This document shows, piece after piece, positions 45,567 to 56,362 of a stretch of DNA of 64,000 nucleotides. Below the pieces are notes generated by a model that was given only the letters and a program-made list of their open reading frames with translations, had not been told where the DNA came from and made no database searches. Numbering within the stretch: position 1 is the first letter of the stretch; each line of letters starts with the position of its first letter. Source of the DNA: Ursus arctos (lineage: Eukaryota; Chordata; Mammalia; Carnivora; Ursidae); the NCBI RefSeq assembly GCF_023065955.2, contig NW_026623100.1:68638727-68702726 (forward strand), given 5' to 3'. The translations under genes were made by a program, and so were the position numbers.

Positions 45567-45623
<57 letters not shown>

Positions 45624-45786
45624 AGAGATAGAGACAGCCAGTGAGAGGGAGCACAAGCAGGGGGAGTGGGAGAGGAAGAAGCAGGCTCATAGTGGAGGAG
45701 CCTGATGTGGGGCTCGATCCCATAACGCCGGGATCACGCCCTAAGCCGAAGGCAGACGCTTAACCGCTGTGCCACCCAGGCGCCCC
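45560..45786 (-). mobile_element. Can-SINE, young ursid-like, with expanded (ATTT)n tail
   Basis: Body nearly identical to the copy at 40513 (CAGGCTCATAGTGGAGGAG, GGCTCGATCCCATAACGCC, CACCCAGGCGCCCC), with an intact B-box complement. The tail is an expanded TTAT array at about 45567-45620, roughly 13 units. Likely target duplication GAAAAAA(AA)TATATTTT at 45543-45559 and 45787-45801, differing by two A. Confidence 0.96.
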
Positions 45787-45804
45787 GAAAAAATATATTT
45801 TAAA

Positions 45805-46203
45805 AATTTCACCTTTAGCTAGATAAATCAAGAACAAAAATCAGGAAATTACAAATAATATTCAGAAATAGAAAAAAGACAAATACTAACAGATATAGAA
45901 AACTATACATGTATAGAATCTTACATGAATCATTTAGAAAATCTAAATCAAATGCAGATTTTTAGAAAAAACATGTTAATAAAGGTCACCAAGAAAACAC
46001 ATAGAAAATAAAGAACACATAACAAAAGCTAAAGAGACTGATATCCATATGAAATTTTGAGGTTATTTAAGAGCTATTTCTAGTCAAACTTGAAGGGCTC
46101 AGATATTTTTCCAGATAAATTATGTTAAATATTTAAATGACAATTTTTATGTTCTTTAAACAATTTATGACATTGAGAAGAAATCTATGTATATTTAATG
46201 TCA
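45805..46203 (+). mobile_element. Ancient L1 ORF2, first visible part
   Basis: A-rich strand with L1 ORF2 wording (AAATCAAGAACAAAAATCAGG, GGGCTCAGATATTTTTCC, TTATGTTCTTTAAACAATTT). Continues after the Can-SINE at 46452, where CTATAAGCCAATTCATTTTGG matches the L1 'actacaggccaatatccct' passage. No frame survives. Confidence 0.55.
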
Positions 46204-46225
46204 TTTTTAAAATGTCATTTTAAGA

Positions 46226-46429
46226 GGGGTGCCTGGGTGGCTTAGTCGATTGAGCTCCAACTCTTGATTCTGGCTCAGGTTGTGATCTCAGGGTCATGGG
46301 ATTGGCCCACATTGGGCTCTGTGCTCAGTGGGGAGTCTACTTGGGGATTCTCTCTCTCCCACTCCCTCTGCTCCCCCCACTTTCTTTCTCAAATAAATAA
46401 ATAAATAAATAAATAAATCTTCAAAAAAA
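46226..46429 (+). mobile_element. Can-SINE in ancient L1
   Basis: GGGTGCCTGGGTGGCTTAGTC, CAACTCTTGATTCTGGCTC, GTCATGGGATTGGCCC, CTCTCTCTCCCACTCCCTC and a pure AAATAAATAAAT tail of about seven units. Unusually long target duplication of 22 bp at 46204-46225 and 46430-46451 with a single mismatch, centred on AAAATGTCATTTTAAGA. Confidence 0.97.
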
Positions 46430-46451
46430 TTTTTAAAATGTTATTTTAAGA

Positions 46452-46575
46452 AAATGAAAAATAAGCATAAGCATATAAAAACTATAAGCCAATTCATTTT
46501 GGAATGCCAATGTGAATTCCAAATAAAATAAATATTAGTAATTAAACCTATACACAAATTTAAAATACATTGCTT
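46452..46575 (+). mobile_element. Ancient L1 ORF2, continued
   Basis: AAACTATAAGCCAATTCATT and TTCCAAATAAAATAAATATTAG continue the element from before the Can-SINE. Confidence 0.5.
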
Positions 46576-46579
46576 CTTG

Positions 46580-46900
46580 GTTCAGTCATTAGTTGAGCAT
46601 TTACTATGTGTGAATTACTATCCTAATACTCCTAAAAAATGTAGATATGAAGTAGATGCATAATAAACAAGGTCTTTGGAGAGCTAATACTCCCTAGGGA
46701 GATACAGACAGTAGCCAAATAAATAAGTTTACCGGTTACTTAGAGATTTTTGACCTATGCTGTAAAGTAACTATAAACAAAGATAAGGTAGAAAGTATTT
46801 GGGGACCTCACTTCAGATAAAGTGGCAATGGATGCCTCTGTAAGTAGATGACATTTGTGTCATGAAACTCAAGAGAGTTTCATTCTAGAATAAAATTCTT
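46580..46900 (-). repeat. L2 fragment within ancient L1
   Basis: AGTTGAGCATTTACTATGTG, CAAGGTCTTTGGAGAGC, GGGAGATACAGACAGTAGCC and GTAGATGACATTTGTGTC are reverse-complement L2 words in order (attgagcacctactatgtg...gagacagacaataaac...aggtgacatttg). Confidence 0.65.
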
Positions 46901-46925
46901 TGATAAAAGTCAACAGTCATTTCTT

Positions 46926-47125
46926 TTTTTTTTTTTTTTTGTTTCCCAAAGATTTTATTTATTTATATGAGAGAGAGAGAGTGAGCAGGGGGAGGGGCAG
47001 TGGGTGGAGAAGAAGCAGACACCCCACTGAGCAGGGAGCCTGATGCGGGGCTTGATCCCAGGACCCTGGGACCAGGACCCCAGCCAAAGGCAGACGCCCA
47101 ACCAACTGAGTCAGGCAGGCGCCCC
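46926..47125 (-). mobile_element. Can-SINE
   Basis: Poly-T, AAAGATTTTATTTATTTATA, GAGCAGGGGGAGGGGCAG, GAGCAGGGAGCCTGATGCG, CCCAGGACCCTGGGACCAGG and GGCAGGCGCCCC. Target duplication TCAACAGTCATTTCTT (46910-46925) versus TCAACATTCATTTCTT (47126-47141), one mismatch. The two opposing frames of 64 and 77 codons here are SINE artefacts. Confidence 0.96.
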
Positions 47126-47229
47126 TCAACATTCATTTCTTGTAGAAGTGTTAGCAAAATAGAAGTCAGTGGATACTTCCTTGACTCTTTCTCTCATCCT
47201 CTTCCTCCCCGCTTTTTTCCACCACCGCT

Positions 47230-48290
47230 ATAAAAACAATATTTCCCCCAACTAATAAAAGAAATAAGTAATCCCATTAAACCAAGAAGAAAACAAGGGG
47301 CTTATTATTACCAGTATTATTTAAATTTGTTTTGGTAATACTAAAAAAAAAGCATAATTAGATAAAACCACAATGTAAGATATACAAGTGCTGATAAAGA
47401 GGTAAAGTTGTCATATTTGTGTATTGCATATTATATGGTAGTTTATAAAGAAACTGGAAGAAAATGAGCTTAAAAAGGTTAGAAATAATAAGGTAATATA
47501 GCAAAACATGTGAAAACAAAAAATCAATTTAAAAGAACCGATAGCTTACCAGTGTATGTTGTATGATAAAACCTAACTATATAGTATAAGGGGGGAAAAT
47601 CCCTCCACAGTAAAAATAAAGTAAAAACCAACCTTCTAAGTCATATATTTATCAAAAATAAATAGGTTTTTATATAAAATAAATTCTAAAGAATCTTCTG
47701 AGGATATAAAAGAATTAAAGGAGCCACAAGTATTAGAGAACATCAAGAAAGTAAATATAGTAATTATTTAAAAATGCATAAATAAATTCAATGTGGTCTG
47801 TTCAAAGTATCGTCTATTTCTAATATAATGAAATGATATGGAAAGTTCATCTTGAAGACTAAAAGTGCATAACAAAAATTTTTAAATGTATCCTAAAACT
47901 TACCATGACTTTATAATACATTCTGACTGATTCCCTGCAGCGTTAATCTCCCCACCTCCTGCTTCCCACTTCACATCCTTTCCGGATTTGTCCTGGCTAG
48001 CCTCACGGACTTGTTCTCATTCTAGATGAACTTCAGCATCAGGCTGTTGGTACCAGACCAGAGATACTCAACTCCCTGAGCAGAAACGAGTGCCAATTCA
48101 CACTCTGTAGCAATTTATATATGTGACAATTTGTATGTCAGATAAATGAAGAACAATGTTAACTTAATTTATGCTATAGGGATAAATGGCTAAATATTTT
48201 TAAGACCTTTTTAAAAAGTGAGTTAACATAGATTATCATAACAAAATAAATTGAAGATATATGAAATACTTACACGTAAAGAAGAAAATT
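47230..48290 (+). mobile_element. Ancient L1 ORF2, RT-to-C-terminal part
   Basis: AAGAAATAAGTAATCCCATT, AAAGAAACTGGAAGAAAATG, AAGAACCGATAGCTTACC, GAATCTTCTGAGGATATAAAAG and ATGGAAAGTTCATCTTGAAG track the ORF2 order. An embedded stretch at about 47930-48090 is more balanced in composition and may be an unrelated insertion. Continues at 48480. Confidence 0.6.
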
Positions 48291-48294
48291 CTAG

Positions 48295-48479
48295 GGCACC
48301 TGGGTGGCTTAGTTGGTTAAATGACTGCCTTCCGCCCAGGATCCCAGGATTGAGTCCTGCTTTGGGCTCCCTGCTCAGCAGGGAGTCCACTTCTCCCTCT
48401 GATCCTCCCCTCTCTCATGCTCTCTCTCTTTCATTCTCTCTCTCTCAAAGAAATAAATAATATCTTTAAAAAAAAAAAC
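48295..48479 (+). mobile_element. Can-SINE in ancient L1
   Basis: GGCACCTGGGTGGCTTAGTTG, GCCTTCCGCCCAGGATCCC, GGCTCCCTGCTCAGCAGGG, TCTCATGCTCTCTCTC and the AAATAATATCTTTAAAAAA tail. Possible target duplication AAAATTCTA (48286-48294) versus AAAACTCTA. Confidence 0.95.
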
Positions 48480-48895
48480 TCTAAAAGTGTTAGAAGGAAA
48501 TGTAAGTGCATTAGTTTTAAAAATATATATTTTTTTTACTGTGGAAGACCTTTCTAAACATAACACATAACCCAGAAATTACAAAAGAAGAATTGAAACG
48601 CTTCATTGTCTTAAATACTGGCATGGTCAGAAATATCCTAATTGTGGTTAAAAGACCAATAATAAATTGATGACCACCATTTGTATTTCATGACAGAAAA
48701 TGGCTAATTTTTTTTCACACAAATTTGTCTAATGAATGCTTGTACAAAGCGCTGCAAAGAAATACAGGTGACCAGCAAAGACAGAAAAACACATATAACT
48801 TCAGTCTTGATTAAAGAAATGAAAATGGAATGAAATACTAATTTTACCTATCATCCTGCCCCACCATCTCCCTGCTTTTTAAAAATGTATGACAA
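48480..48895 (+). mobile_element. Ancient L1 ORF2 C-terminal part
   Basis: GGAAGACCTTTCTAAACATAA and CACATAACCCAGAAATTACA match the L1M passage 'ggaaggcctttctaagtatgacacaaaacccagaagcc'; TTGTACAAAGCGCTGC and GAAATACAGGTGACCAGCAA follow in order. Ends where the LTR at 48903 begins. Confidence 0.65.
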
Positions 48896-48902
48896 GAACA
48901 TT

Positions 48903-49462
48903 TGTGTGCCGAGGCAGGACATAGCAGAGGGGGCTGGTGTGTTTCTGTGCAGAGAGGGTTAACATAGCCCACCCGAGACTGATACTCTTAGACAGGCCTG
49001 GTTGCGAAGAAGGCAGCCAGGAACTTGAATTTCCTCAGGTTTCCACTTTTTCCTGATTGATAAGAGTGACTCACTGTGCCTAGATTGTTTATACAAGAAT
49101 ATAGTTTCTGCCCAACACTTCCCTTCCTTCTGGAATTTTGATAAATGCCAGATAGAAGGTGCCTACATGAACAGCCTCCAGGGAAAACCTGGGCACTGCA
49201 TCTCTAACGGGCTGGAGAGAGAGATCACACGCATACTGTTGCCTTTTGGTTGTTGGAGGAAGAAGTGCTCAGTGTGGCCCCTCATGAGATGGAGAGTGTG
49301 TGAGGAAGCCTGCACGCGGGCTCCTCCAGACTCCGCTGCCTGTTTTACCCTTCTGCTCTAGCTGTGTGCCCTTACTGTGTCACTATAATAAATCCCAGCC
49401 ATGAGGATAAGTGTGTGTTGAGTCCTGTGAGTCCTTCTAGTGACTTTCTGAACATGGTCTTC
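48903..49462 (+). mobile_element. Probable solo LTR (endogenous retrovirus)
   Basis: About 560 bp, richer in G and C than the L1 before it, starting TGTGTGCCGAGGCAGG. It has a polyadenylation word AATAAA at 49387 followed by GAGTCCTGTGAGTCCTTCTAG, a U5-like wording typical of ERVL-type LTRs. No second LTR or internal gag/pol sequence is seen nearby. The 64-codon frame at 49167-49361 is not a gene. Edges and family are uncertain. Confidence 0.5.
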
Positions 49463-50125
49463 AGCTTCCCATTTGTGCCTCCCTAATGGAAAACGTTTGG
49501 CAAGTGCTGTCAAATATTCATACTCTTTGTCTCAGGAATTCCAATCAAATATGTACTTTTATAGGTGAAAACCATGGGAAGATATGGTAGGGCAAATTCC
49601 AAACTTATTTTCAGCCAGGAGAGAACGTTGCATTAAATATGGTAATCCTGCAAGTGTAATTGCTAGGTGAAAGTGTAACTGTGTAGCCACGGCTCTTGAT
49701 ACATAGTGCCAGATTTGTTTTTCAGAAGGGTTGCGTCATAATGTGTACAGATGCTACACTTATTACCATGTTAGCATTTCACAACCTGTCCTTCATGGGC
49801 TTCCATCATGTATGTATTGCTGCTTTAATAAAAATGTGAAATTCTTTATTTAAATAGATGTTCCTTTTCTGAGTTGAATATTATTTTATTTGTTGCACTT
49901 TGGTTTTTTTTTTTCTGAGTTTCCTAATTCTTTCCTATGTCTAAAATTTTTTTTACCAGTTTATTAGATGTAGCACATATTTTTTTTCTGAGTGTGTTTA
50001 CTATTTGATTTTAACTATATAAGTGCTTCTAAAAGTGTTAAAATTCATTTCGGATTATAAAAATAAATATTTGTGTATTATATATTTTTTCTTTTGCACT
50101 CTTAATTACTGTTTCTTAATGATTT
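49463..50125. other. Unassigned sequence, probably decayed L1
   Basis: AATTGCTAGGTGAAAGTGTAA and CTTCCATCATGTATGTATTG hint at old L1 3' sequence but are too weak to call. Long T runs near 49900-49990. Confidence 0.35.
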
Positions 50126-50129
50126 ATTA

Positions 50130-50760
50130 ACTTAAAATTTATTTATGTAAAGCAATCTGTGCACATTGTGGACTAATTAAAAAATAAAGATAAGAAAAAG
50201 ACATTAAGTATCATCCTTAATATAACAATTGACAGTTAATCATTAGTCACACTTTGTGTATATCTTCTAGAATGTTTCCTGGGCTAATATGTACTCATAC
50301 CCTGCATAACGATTTTTATCCTGTTGTTCATTGGTTTGTTCTGCTTGATAATCTACCATGACCTTATTTTCATGTTATTATTTTTCTATTACCAAAATTT
50401 TAATTGCTAAATAGATTTCCATAAAAAGATTTGGCATGATTATTTAACCACTTCCATGTTTTAGGAAATATATGTTATTTTCAATTTTTTATCAACTGTG
50501 ATCAGATGACTATTCTTGTAAATTAATATTTTCACACATGTTTAATCACTTCCTTAGGATAAATTTCTAGTTGCATAGTTGTTGGAGCAAATGTTATGAT
50601 TATTATAATAATCCTTGATACATATCATAATATGGCCTCCCAGAAAGATTTTACCCTTTTGCAATTTCACCAGCAATGTATGTGGAGGAAGATACATGTT
50701 TGTTTACATACTTGCCAATATTAGACATTAAGATACTAGCCCATCCTTTAGAGGAAAGCA
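50130..50760 (-). mobile_element. Ancient L1, ORF2 3' end
   Basis: Plus strand reads AGGATAAATTTCTAGTTGCA, GGAGCAAATGTTATGATTAT, GGCCTCCCAGAAAGATTTTAC, TTTCACCAGCAATGTATGTG and ACTTGCCAATATTAGACAT, the reverse complement of the old L1 ORF2 terminus. Confidence 0.7.
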
Positions 50761-50764
50761 GTAT

Positions 50765-51344
50765 CTTCTCATTAATTAACATATTAATTATGTATGAACT
50801 TTTCATAGGTGTATTGGTTATTTGTGTTTTCCACTTTTAAAGTTTTGGGGTTGGTTATGACAACTGATCCACGGATATTCCTTTTTTTTTTTTTTTTATG
50901 AGAGTTCTGAAGTTAACTTAATTTTCTTTTAGATGCAAGTACATGAATCAGTAAGGAATAAAACAGACCCCTACCTGGTTGGTCAAATAATGGAATTAAA
51001 GATCTGTTTCCCTATTGCCTGTGTCTGGTAGAAAAGTGACAAAGTTAGGTTTATCTTTAACCTTGTGCTATTGAAGTTTAGTGATTCTTGGTTTTATTTC
51101 AGCCTCCATTATGTATGTGTGTGTGGGGGGGTTGTCTTTTTCAGTTGTGTTCTCTATGTAATTGATCCTGATAACATTATATTAATTGATTAGAGACAGT
51201 TTAAAATTGTTTTTCATTTGGGCTCAGTCTAAAAAAAAAAAAATCCAATCATTTATTTGTTGCTGACTTTGCTTATTTGATCTTCAATCTAGCTTTCTGA
51301 TCTTTCAATGAGCCAATAAAAATGTGTTTCTTCAAAAAAAAAAG
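50765..51344. other. Unassigned AT-rich sequence
   Basis: Holds a T run of about 17 at 50882-50898, a GTGTGTG/G7 patch at 51117-51130 and an A run at 51230-51243. No repeat family recognised. Confidence 0.4.
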
Positions 51345-51346
51345 AA

Positions 51347-51750
51347 CTTTTTATTAGTCAGCTTAAATTCAGTTATTGTGCATTGGCAAACAACCCCAAA
51401 GTCTCAGTGGCTTTCACCTAGTAAAGTTTATTTCTCACCAATGCTGATAAATACTGGGGATTCGCTGCAGCTCTATTCCATGTTACCTTTACTAAGGGTT
51501 CAGGCTGTCAGAACAACCTCTAAGACATCACCAGTCTCCTTCCAGATGGAAAAAAGTGCATGGCAAGTCATGCATTGGATTTTAAAGCTTCTTCCTGGAG
51601 GTGAAACACATTATTCAATTCACAGTTCATTGGGCAAAGAAGTTATATGGCCAGACCTGATGTTAAAGGAGCCAGAAAATATAATTCTCCTCCCAGGAAG
51701 ATACAGCAAATATTTTGAACAAAAATACTATCACCTTATCTGTTCAAGTT
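51347..51750 (-). mobile_element. MLT1-like LTR
   Basis: The plus strand opens TATTAGTCAGCTTAAATTC, then AACAACCCCAAAGTCTCAG and TGGCTTTCACC, the reverse complement of an MLT1-type end; AAGCTTCTTCCTGGAGGTGA, TTCATTGGGCAAAGAAGTTA and GGCCAGACCTGATG follow. The 174-codon plus frame 51324-51848, the longest in the window, lies almost wholly inside this repeat and is rejected as a gene. Confidence 0.65.
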
Positions 51751-51860
51751 GTTTGCTAATATTTGGCTCTAGAATTAGAAAGCCATGCCATTGTAAAGCC
51801 CCTTGTGCATTAATTAGCTTAAGAAATTTGACCCCAGTGCAGCCCTGACTGATTTAAAGC

Positions 51861-52092
51861 AAGAGCCTGCAAACTTTTCCATAAAAAGCCAGATAGTAAA
51901 CATTCTTATTTTTGTGGGCCATGCAGTCTGTTGCAACACTTGGAACTTCTCAAGTCTGCTGATATACCCAGGAAGGAGCCATAGTTATTGTGGAACCAAA
52001 TATGTATGTCTGTGATTTAATAAAATTTTATTCAAAAGTAGGCCAAGGACTGGATCCATCTTGATGGTCGTTATTTGCTAATCCCTCAGATA
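51861..52092. mobile_element. hAT-type non-autonomous DNA transposon (MITE)
   Basis: Begins AGAGCCTGCAAACTTTTCC and ends ATTTGCTAATCCCTC, decayed versions of the inverted ends CAGGGGTCGGCAAACT / AGTTTGCCGACCCCTG of a common mammalian hAT MITE. Inside, AAAAAGCCAGATAGTAAAC, GTGGGCCATGCAGTCTG, GCAACACTTGGAACTTC and AATAAAATTTTATTC all match. No transposase. Confidence 0.85.
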
Positions 52093-53900
52093 AACCAGTT
52101 CTTACCTGGCTAGAGTAGAAATTCAGAACATCTTGTTGGAATCTGGAGTCTTATGGAAAGAAGTTCTACTAACAGATAGAAACTGTGAAATTTTGTTTAT
52201 GGTAGGTCCTGCTCTAGTCTAAGGCAGGCGATATTTATTTTAATAACTGTTGATTTTGTGAAAAATATTCCAAAATACAGAGACATAATTTGAAACATCA
52301 TTTTCTGTATACTTGCTTTCTTAAAACAGGCTTAAAAAGGAAAGCTCTGTGAAATTTGCTTGGCTAATGGGAACATGCGAAGAATTGAGAAAATATTGTA
52401 AGGGACATGGATTAAAAAAGGATGAGAAATTCTGATTTAATTGTTATAACAGAAGTAAAGAGAATAGTTTCTCTGAAAGGGTACTCATATCACCATCTTC
52501 TTGGAAAAGGCACATTACTATTTAGCATCTAAGTAGTTACAATATAGATCTAATCACAGTCTAGCCACACAGTGTGTGCGTGTGTATATACATATATATA
52601 CGTATATGTATTTCATAATATATTTGTATATTATGAAGCTATAGTCACAAAAATAACGAGAGCATAAAATCTAGGCAAGGATGGTGATGTCTATGTCTTT
52701 TAAACCTTCAGAGGAATTATTATAGGTAAACATAAAAATAGAACTGTCTAATATAGTTGACAAATTAAAACATTATCATTCTATCAGTTTGAGGCTTGCT
52801 GAAAATATTTAACAAAATTATATTGCTCAATTTTGTTTTTAGAATAGGTACAAAGATTTCAAATTTCTTTCCCCAAAAATGCAGGCTTAAATACAAAGAA
52901 ATGTTAATTGATTCATTGAACTTTTGAAGCAACTATTTAACATTTTCAATAAAAAGAAGCCTACCTCTCATCCCAGGTGGTAGCTTTGCTAAAGACATAC
53001 ATTATAATTATGCTTCTGTGTTCATTTTCTCCTAATAACAGAGACTGGGGAAGCCTGCTTTCTACATCTGGATTTCAAGCCATCATTCAGACAAAGCTTC
53101 ATTAAACCCCACCAAACACTAAAGGTCACTGCGGTTTCGTATGTTTGTGTTATAGCAACCAAATGTTGCAAAAACTCTATGAGCAGCCAGCAAAATTCTG
53201 AAATACCAGAAAATGGCAAGAGTAAGATGAGGACATAGGTGATAAGTTCATCTGTTCAATAAATAGAAACACAGATGAATGGAATATAGTTCTTTTCCTC
53301 AAGGAAATCATTCTGCATAGAAGGCTAAAACTAAATTGACAATTAGAATATTTCATGTAAATGCAAAGTTGATTTCCAATAAATAGCTGGACTGAGCTGA
53401 CCCAGAAAATCTTTTTTCCTATTTCAAATATATAGAAGTGCCATTTAAATTATAACAACTGCAAATGTAAATATTTGGCTGAGTTCAAGACACAAACAAG
53501 GGGGGAAAAATCTCCAAATACAGAGGGAATTCAAAATTGTAGCAGTGAATGAAACCTGAAGCTCAGGGCACACAGGCCTTACTGGCTGGGGCCTGGGACT
53601 CTGCTAGCCACTGTAAGAGCAAGAGACCATGTTGGGGATTAGAAATGAGCTACTGGATAAAATGAGGATTCAAGTCTGATCCATTCATAAAATGGAAACT
53701 ATTCAAATTCGTAACAACCCAGGAAAATAGCACAAAAACTTTCAGCCTGCCTGAAGGCATGGACAGAAAAAAAATGACCTGAAAAGAATTATAAACTCAT
53801 GCCTTTTCACCTTCTATGAAAGACTAAACTCATCACATTCCACAATCCACACCTCTAGCTAGTCAAGGGAAAAGACCTATTAGAGGCACATATTTCTGAA
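52093..53900. other. Unassigned sequence
   Basis: A mixed GT/TA simple repeat lies at 52573-52612 (GTGTGCGTGTGTATATAC, then CATATATATACGTATATG). No transposon recognised. The 65-codon minus frame at 53022-53219 shows no domain. Confidence 0.4.
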
Positions 53901-54774
53901 GAGATATTCTTACAATCTAGGAAAAATAGAACTTCCACTGAATGTAGCTTTTGTGAGGATGAACTTATTTTAAAAATTACAAACCACACATGAGATGAAA
54001 TTGAAGGGAGTTAGAAAGCACACCGAATAGAAGAGAACTGGAGATAATAAACTAATTTAAAGAATTTAATAGGATTTTGCATTTTCAGACAAAGGAAAAT
54101 AACAAGTACTGTAAGAACTGTAAACTATGATAAAGGAAAAGGCAACATTGTAAAACAACTAAATAGTTTAAAAAACAAAACACACAGTTAAAAAAATTGA
54201 AAAAAAATCTTTGGATCAGTTGATAAATAGATTGGATATAGTTGAAGAGTGACTGTATTAATTGGAAGACAGAGGGTAGGAAATAGTGTACATAGAGAAG
54301 AGGTTTTGGACAAAATATTTTGTCCAAAATAAAGTCTAGACGTTCCAAATGAAAGAGTATAGAGAATAAGGAGAGGGGTAATACAGGACTGAGAAACTTT
54401 ATTTAAGAATGAGGATGAAGTAAGGGAATTTCCTTCTGGCAGATTGATAATACCTACTAAGGAAATGTTTCAGCAAGAAGGTCATTGAAGCCAAAAGGAA
54501 AGAAGCAGATGAAAGAAACAGCAAGTGTGGATCAATCTAAATAAACATTGAGTGTAAGTAAGAGGAATGACTCACTTGGAAAGTGAAGAAACAAGTAGAT
54601 CTGAAATACAGAACAATAATAGAAGGTGAGACTTAGGGAAGATTATTCTACAAGAATTCTAATATTATAAACAAATTCTGAATATTTATGTTAAATGTTA
54701 AGTGTAGCTACTAAAACAAAACAAAAAGCATATACATCTTTCCAACAGGTAAAAGAAACACAAAATAAACAAAA
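53901..54774. other. A-rich sequence, possibly decayed L1 5' part
   Basis: The plus strand is strongly A-rich, as L1 coding strands are, and it leads into an L1 3' end at 54775. No passage could be matched securely to ORF1 or ORF2. The minus frame at 54085-54348 is the A-rich strand read backwards (Phe/Leu/Tyr-rich). Confidence 0.35.
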
Positions 54775-55215
54775 CGAGGGTATTATACTGGGTGAAATAA
54801 GTCGGACTGAGAAAAACAAATACCACATGATTTCATTTATATGTGGAATCTAAACAAACAAAAACAAAAAAAACAATCAAACAAACAAAAAGCAGAATCA
54901 GACCTATAAATATAGAGAACAAACAGATGGTTGCTAGAGGGGAGGAGAGTGCAAGGATGCGCAAAATGGTAGAAGGGGAGTGGAAGGTACAGGCTTCCAG
55001 GTATGGAATGAATAAGTCAGGAGAATAAAAGGCGCAGCGTAGGAAATCTAGTCAACGATATTGTAATAGCACTGTATGCTGACAGATGGTGGCTACACTT
55101 GTGGTGAGCACAGCATTATGTATAAACTTGTGGAATCACTACGTTGTACACCTGAGACTAATGTAACAGTGTGTGTCAACTCTACTCAAAACCAAAAACA
55201 GCAACAACAACCACA
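54775..55215 (+). mobile_element. Old L1 (L1MA-like) ORF2 end and 3' UTR
   Basis: GAGGGTATTATACTGGGTGAA, AATAAGTCGGACTGAGAAAA, CAAATACCACATGATTTC, ATATGTGGAATCTAAAC, ATGGTTGCTAGAGGGGAGG, CTGACAGATGGTGGCTACAC, TTGTGGAATCACTACGTTG and TACACCTGAGACTAATGTAAC are in consensus order. Old 5'-truncated copy; the two small plus frames here are fragments. Confidence 0.88.
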
Positions 55216-55475
55216 GAAGTCCAAACACTTAGCCAATCCAATAAAGGGCAGAAAATAAGAAAAACGTAATGAACAGTTAAAGGAAGATAAACAATAAGAT
55301 GATATAAACAATGTTCGTAATGTACAATAGGATATAATTATTAAAGTCATCTGTTTCATCGGGATCTAAGGAATTGGAAAAAATAAATTCAGCCATGTGC
55401 TTGTCAAAAGAGGTTTGCATACAGTAAAACTAACTTTGAAAGATTATTATAAAATGATGAAACAAGAATATGTAC
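55216..55475. other. Unassigned sequence
   Basis: A-rich, nothing recognised. Confidence 0.4.
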
Positions 55476-55479
55476 TATT

Positions 55480-56225
55480 AGATGAGTTCACATGTTCATT
55501 ACTGTTTGAAATAATTTCTGTGAAGTGTGTCTCAGTGGGGGAATTGATAAATATTTATATGTATTTTATGTTTTTATTTCTTTATATTTTCCCGTTATGT
55601 TTTTCTAACCAATTATTTCTGGTACACATGAATATAATTGCTTTTAGGTATTTATTTTGCAATCATTTACATTCTTAAATGTTGTTAATCATCTAGTCTA
55701 TACATGATTGTACATTAGCTTCTTTTGTTTCAAGTGATGGAAAAAAGATAATTTTATCATAATGCAATGGCTAGACTTCCAGAGAAATACTAAATCACAT
55801 GGTGACAGCTGGTATATGCGTTTTGCTCCTGAGCTCAATGGCAATTCTTATAATACTTTACTATTAGCTATGCCATTATTTGTTAGTGTGATAGAAATAT
55901 TTTTATCATGTTAAGCTAGGTTCTTTATTTCTTAATTTATATAGATTTTTGTTAGGTGAAGAATTTTATTAAAATTCCTCATATCTAATGAGATGGTCAG
56001 ATAAATTTTCTTTTTTGCCCTACTGATAAGAATGTTATTAATAGTTTCTTGTTATCAACCATTCTTGCATTTTTAGTATAAACCCTAAATGGTTATAAAG
56101 TGTATTGTTCTGTTATAGTGATTATTTGGGTGATATTTCATTTGGAATTATTGGATCTATGTTTTTAAAGTGAGATTATTCTACAGTTTTCTTGAAAATT
56201 ACATTTTATCTTGAAAAAAATCCTC
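55480..56225 (-). mobile_element. Decayed L1 ORF2 fragment
   Basis: AACCATTCTTGCATTTTTAG and TTTGGAATTATTGGATCTATG with TCTACAGTTTTCTTG resemble reverse ORF2 (aaccttgcattcctggg...ggatttttgcatctatg...ctgtagttttctt). Highly diverged; edges arbitrary. Confidence 0.45.
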
Positions 56226-56234
56226 TAACATCTC

Positions 56235-56362
56235 TAAGTTCAATTAAAGCAGGAGCCAGGTTTGTTTTATTTCTCTTTCTCTTAACATTTAACATGTATG
56301 CTTAGCACAGTGCTGGGCACATAACAGAAAATCAATAAGTATTTGTTGAATAAATATGTAAA
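56235..56362 (+). repeat. L2 3'-end fragment
   Basis: AAAGCAGGAGCCAGGTTTG, TGCTTAGCACAGTGCTGGGC, ACATAACAGAAAATCAATAAG and TATTTGTTGAATAAATATG reproduce the L2 end clearly. Confidence 0.85.

Noticed and set aside
51324..51848. 174-codon plus-strand open frame, the longest in the window
   Set aside because: It lies almost wholly inside a minus-strand MLT1-like LTR (end words CCCCAAAGTCTCAG and CATTGGGCAAAG) and shows no protein domain.
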